Source: JAUUZT01 sp964654015 (lineage in GTDB: Bacteria; Chloroflexota; Dehalococcoidia; GIF9; AB-539-J10). Taken from it: DNA of 15,993 bases. The stretch is from the NCBI GenBank assembly GCA_964654015.1, contig CAZZHQ010000052.1:1-15993 (forward strand). Reading direction: 5' to 3'. The position numbers were made by a program, and so were the translations under genes. Below the pieces are notes generated by a model. The model did no database searches and had not been told where the DNA came from. It saw nothing but the letters and a program-made list of their open reading frames with translations. Shown in pieces: positions 14,670 to 15,993 of the stretch (positions are counted from its first letter, which is position 1; each line of letters begins with the position of its first letter).

Positions 14670-15347
14670 ATGCCGATAAATGCCTTTGATGGGGATACTT
14701 TCGTTTCATATATAGATATATCCGGGTTTAAGTCTCTTATGCAAGATGAAACGAAAGCTTTAAAAGCTCTAGATAAACTATATCAATGCGGATATGAAAC
14801 AATAATGACACAAAATGGCGAGAACCGTGTTGAGGGTATATTTGTGTCTGATTGCGGCATAATGTTTATAAGACAAAATGAACATCAAACAAGCAAATTA
14901 TCTTGTCTGAAATCGTTATTAGCCGCAATAAAAATAATTAATAAGACCATGGTAGAATCCGATCTTATGCTGACTACAGCGATCGCTTACGGACGATTTA
15001 TATATCGAGATAGGATAGAAATTGGGGGCATCACAAAATCCCCGATCTACGGAAATGCATATGTATCCGCGTTCTTAGATAATGAAAAGGGCAATCCAAA
15101 GATTGAACCTGGCTACTGTCGAATATTAAAACAGAATCTGCCAGATTGTATAAATGAGGCAATTGATAATAGTAATGATAAAATACTGCGAATGATCAGG
15201 GGAAAAGATGGTGATAAAGATCATTATTATTATTATTGGATGGCTGAAAGGCCTACGGAAATTAAGTCATTTGAGCAAAAATATCAAGATGCGTATCATT
15301 TGAAAAATAAGGAGATGCTTAGAGCGCTTAAAGGTGAAAATTACTAA
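14670..15347 (+). CDS. Class III nucleotide-cyclase-like protein, possibly degenerate
   Basis: The 225-residue soluble protein follows the class III adenylate/guanylate cyclase fold. It has a first strand with IDISGF (15-20) holding the expected first metal Asp16, a hairpin with VSDCGIMF (59-66) holding the second, Asp61, a strand LTTAIAYGRF (101-110), then YGNAYVSAFL (127-136) where active cyclases have Y-G-x-x-V-N-x-A-x-R-L. Here the transition-state Asn and Arg are replaced (Ser133 region and Phe135), so activity is doubtful or the product unusual. Stand-alone cyclases of this fold include the PycC enzymes of Pycsar defence. ATG 14670 has GGGAGG six bases upstream; ATG 14598 has no such site. 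Residues 180-190 include Asp and a run of Tyr. I infer the fold from motifs alone. Confidence 0.5.
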   Translation: MPINAFDGDTFVSYIDISGFKSLMQDETKALKALDKLYQCGYETIMTQNGENRVEGIFVSDCGIMFIRQNEHQTSKLSCLKSLLAAIKIINKTMVESDLMLTTAIAYGRFIYRDRIEIGGITKSPIYGNAYVSAFLDNEKGNPKIEPGYCRILKQNLPDCINEAIDNSNDKILRMIRGKDGDKDHYYYYWMAERPTEIKSFEQKYQDAYHLKNKEMLRALKGENY

Positions 15348-15504
15348 AACAAACATTATGAGAAGCGGCAAAATATAAACCTACGCAACGTCTAATATTG
15401 GAATAAGTGAATGGTATAAGTAGGTAAATATCAATTATTGCCCGGAATGGCTGAAAATGGATGAATTGGGGGAAGGACAAGTGGTTAATACAGCTTCTGA
15501 ATTA

Positions 15505-15684
15505 CTATGGATACCCGCCGTCGCTCCGGATAATAGTCATATGGCGGTCCAATATAGCCTGCTTTTGCTCGATGGCTGTCATGCGATCGCTAACATTTAA
15601 GAACAGCATAACCTGGATAACCACGATTACGACCAAGAAAACGACGGCTGCTATTTCAATGGTAAAATACGTTTTGTTATTCAT
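15505..15684 (-). CDS. Small single-pass membrane protein, 59 residues
   Basis: The frame runs ATG (15684) to TAG (15505). It opens MNNKTYFTIEIAAVV, continues with a membrane helix (about 10-30, rich in Val, Ile and Leu) and ends in a short charged helix (DRMTAIEQKQAILDRH) with heptad-like spacing. GGGGG seven bases before the ATG gives a good ribosome-binding site, and a perfect TATAAT lies just upstream. The coding quality (start, signal, helix, charged tail) is better than that of the longer overlapping plus-strand frame 15461-15709, which I treat as a shadow. It could be a small membrane regulator; function unknown. Confidence 0.65.
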   Translation of the reverse strand: MNNKTYFTIEIAAVVFLVVIVVIQVMLFLNVSDRMTAIEQKQAILDRHMTIIRSDGGYP

Positions 15685-15702
15685 CCGCTATACCCCCGAT
15701 AC

Positions 15703-15708
15703 ATTATA
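15703..15708 (-). promoter_or_regulatory. Candidate -10 element for the small membrane protein
   Basis: A perfect TATAAT on the minus strand lies 18 bases upstream of the start at 15684. The matching -35 is poor (TTAAGC at 17-base spacing). If used, the leader would be only about 12 bases and would just include the ribosome-binding site. Confidence 0.3.
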
Positions 15709-15869
15709 ACCAATAAAGCGCAGTAGCTTAAGATACCTTTACCTGTATCAAAGAGGCGACAGGGGGCGGCGTAATGAGTAAGCCGGTAGCCGGTTTCAGC
15801 GCAAAAAGCGACATAACACTGTAGACCGTACAGATGAAGCGGGGATAGAATGGCGGCGAGGTGAAAATC

Positions 15870-15993
15870 ATGAAGAAAAAGGAAATCAACAATGAGACAA
15901 TGCTGATGGCGGCTATATTTGGTCCGTGGCCTCCAGAATCTAATGAGCGATACTACGATGAAATCAACGGGGTCAGTTTACACGATGCTTTGA
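15870..15993 (+). CDS. Start of a gene running off the window end
   Basis: The frame is open from ATG 15870 to the last base, 41 codons, with no stop. The N-terminus reads MKKKEINNETMLMAAIFGPW and later has ERYYDEINGVSLHDAL. GAGGTG lies about seven bases before the ATG, a good ribosome-binding site. The product cannot be identified from this fragment. Confidence 0.5.
   Translation, partial: MKKKEINNETMLMAAIFGPWPPESNERYYDEINGVSLHDAL

Noticed and set aside
15461..15709. Plus-strand frame of 82 codons
   Set aside because: It overlaps the minus-strand small membrane protein, which has better start signals and protein character; the plus-strand product is Ile/Thr-rich without structure.
1..15993. 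CRISPR arrays, tRNA or rRNA genes
   Set aside because: I saw no regularly spaced repeats and no tRNA or rRNA signature on either strand by eye; a dedicated scan was not possible.

Overview
The window most likely comes from a Chloroflexota genome, probably a Dehalococcoidia-like metagenome assembly. This rests on two recalled impressions: the MarR protein resembles those of that group, and so do the small membrane proteins that open with WFKRHLNWTW. No rRNA, tRNA or core marker gene is present to confirm it. The sequence is a draft. A run of exactly 100 N is flanked by an identical 55-base sequence on each side, which looks like a scaffolding artefact rather than biology.

Layout. (1) 12-2693, plus strand: two paralogous membrane-anchored trypsin-fold proteins with a cytoplasmic coiled coil. 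The first keeps the His-Asp-Ser triad; the second has lost all three residues. (2) 2923-8035, minus strand: a five-gene cluster, in transcription order a short TIR-like protein (ThsB/MTH538 type), a deoxyribohydrolase-like + TPR-S protein, a second TIR-like protein with a basic tail, a large QueC/QatC-like PP-loop ATPase, and an ASCH-domain protein. This is the most interesting part and reads as a candidate anti-phage or stress-response system. (3) 8036-8801: about 765 bases without a convincing gene, holding a candidate promoter for the minus-strand cluster, repeated decamers and possible remnants of a mobile element. (4) 8802-15347, plus strand: a MarR regulator followed by a run of AT-rich accessory genes. 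Four of these belong to one paralogous membrane family defined by an N-terminal W-F-x-[KR]-H-L-N-W-T-W motif; one copy is a tandem duplication and another is fused to TPR repeats. Between them lie an unknown proline-rich protein, a protein built from two half CAP domains in inverted order, a lipoprotein, and a class III nucleotide-cyclase-like protein. (5) 15505-15993: a 59-residue single-pass membrane protein on the minus strand and the start of a gene that runs off the window.

How the genes may work together (inference). In the minus-strand cluster the DRHyd/TPR-S protein and the TIR-like proteins fit a sensor plus NAD- or nucleotide-processing effector scheme. The QatC-like enzyme and the ASCH protein point to chemistry on a modified nucleobase or nucleoside. 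The usual Qat partners (QatA ATPase, QatB, QatD TatD nuclease) are absent, as are Thoeris ThsA and a CBASS cyclase, so this combination does not match a named system I know. The plus-strand run looks like a lineage-specific envelope gene family rather than one pathway.
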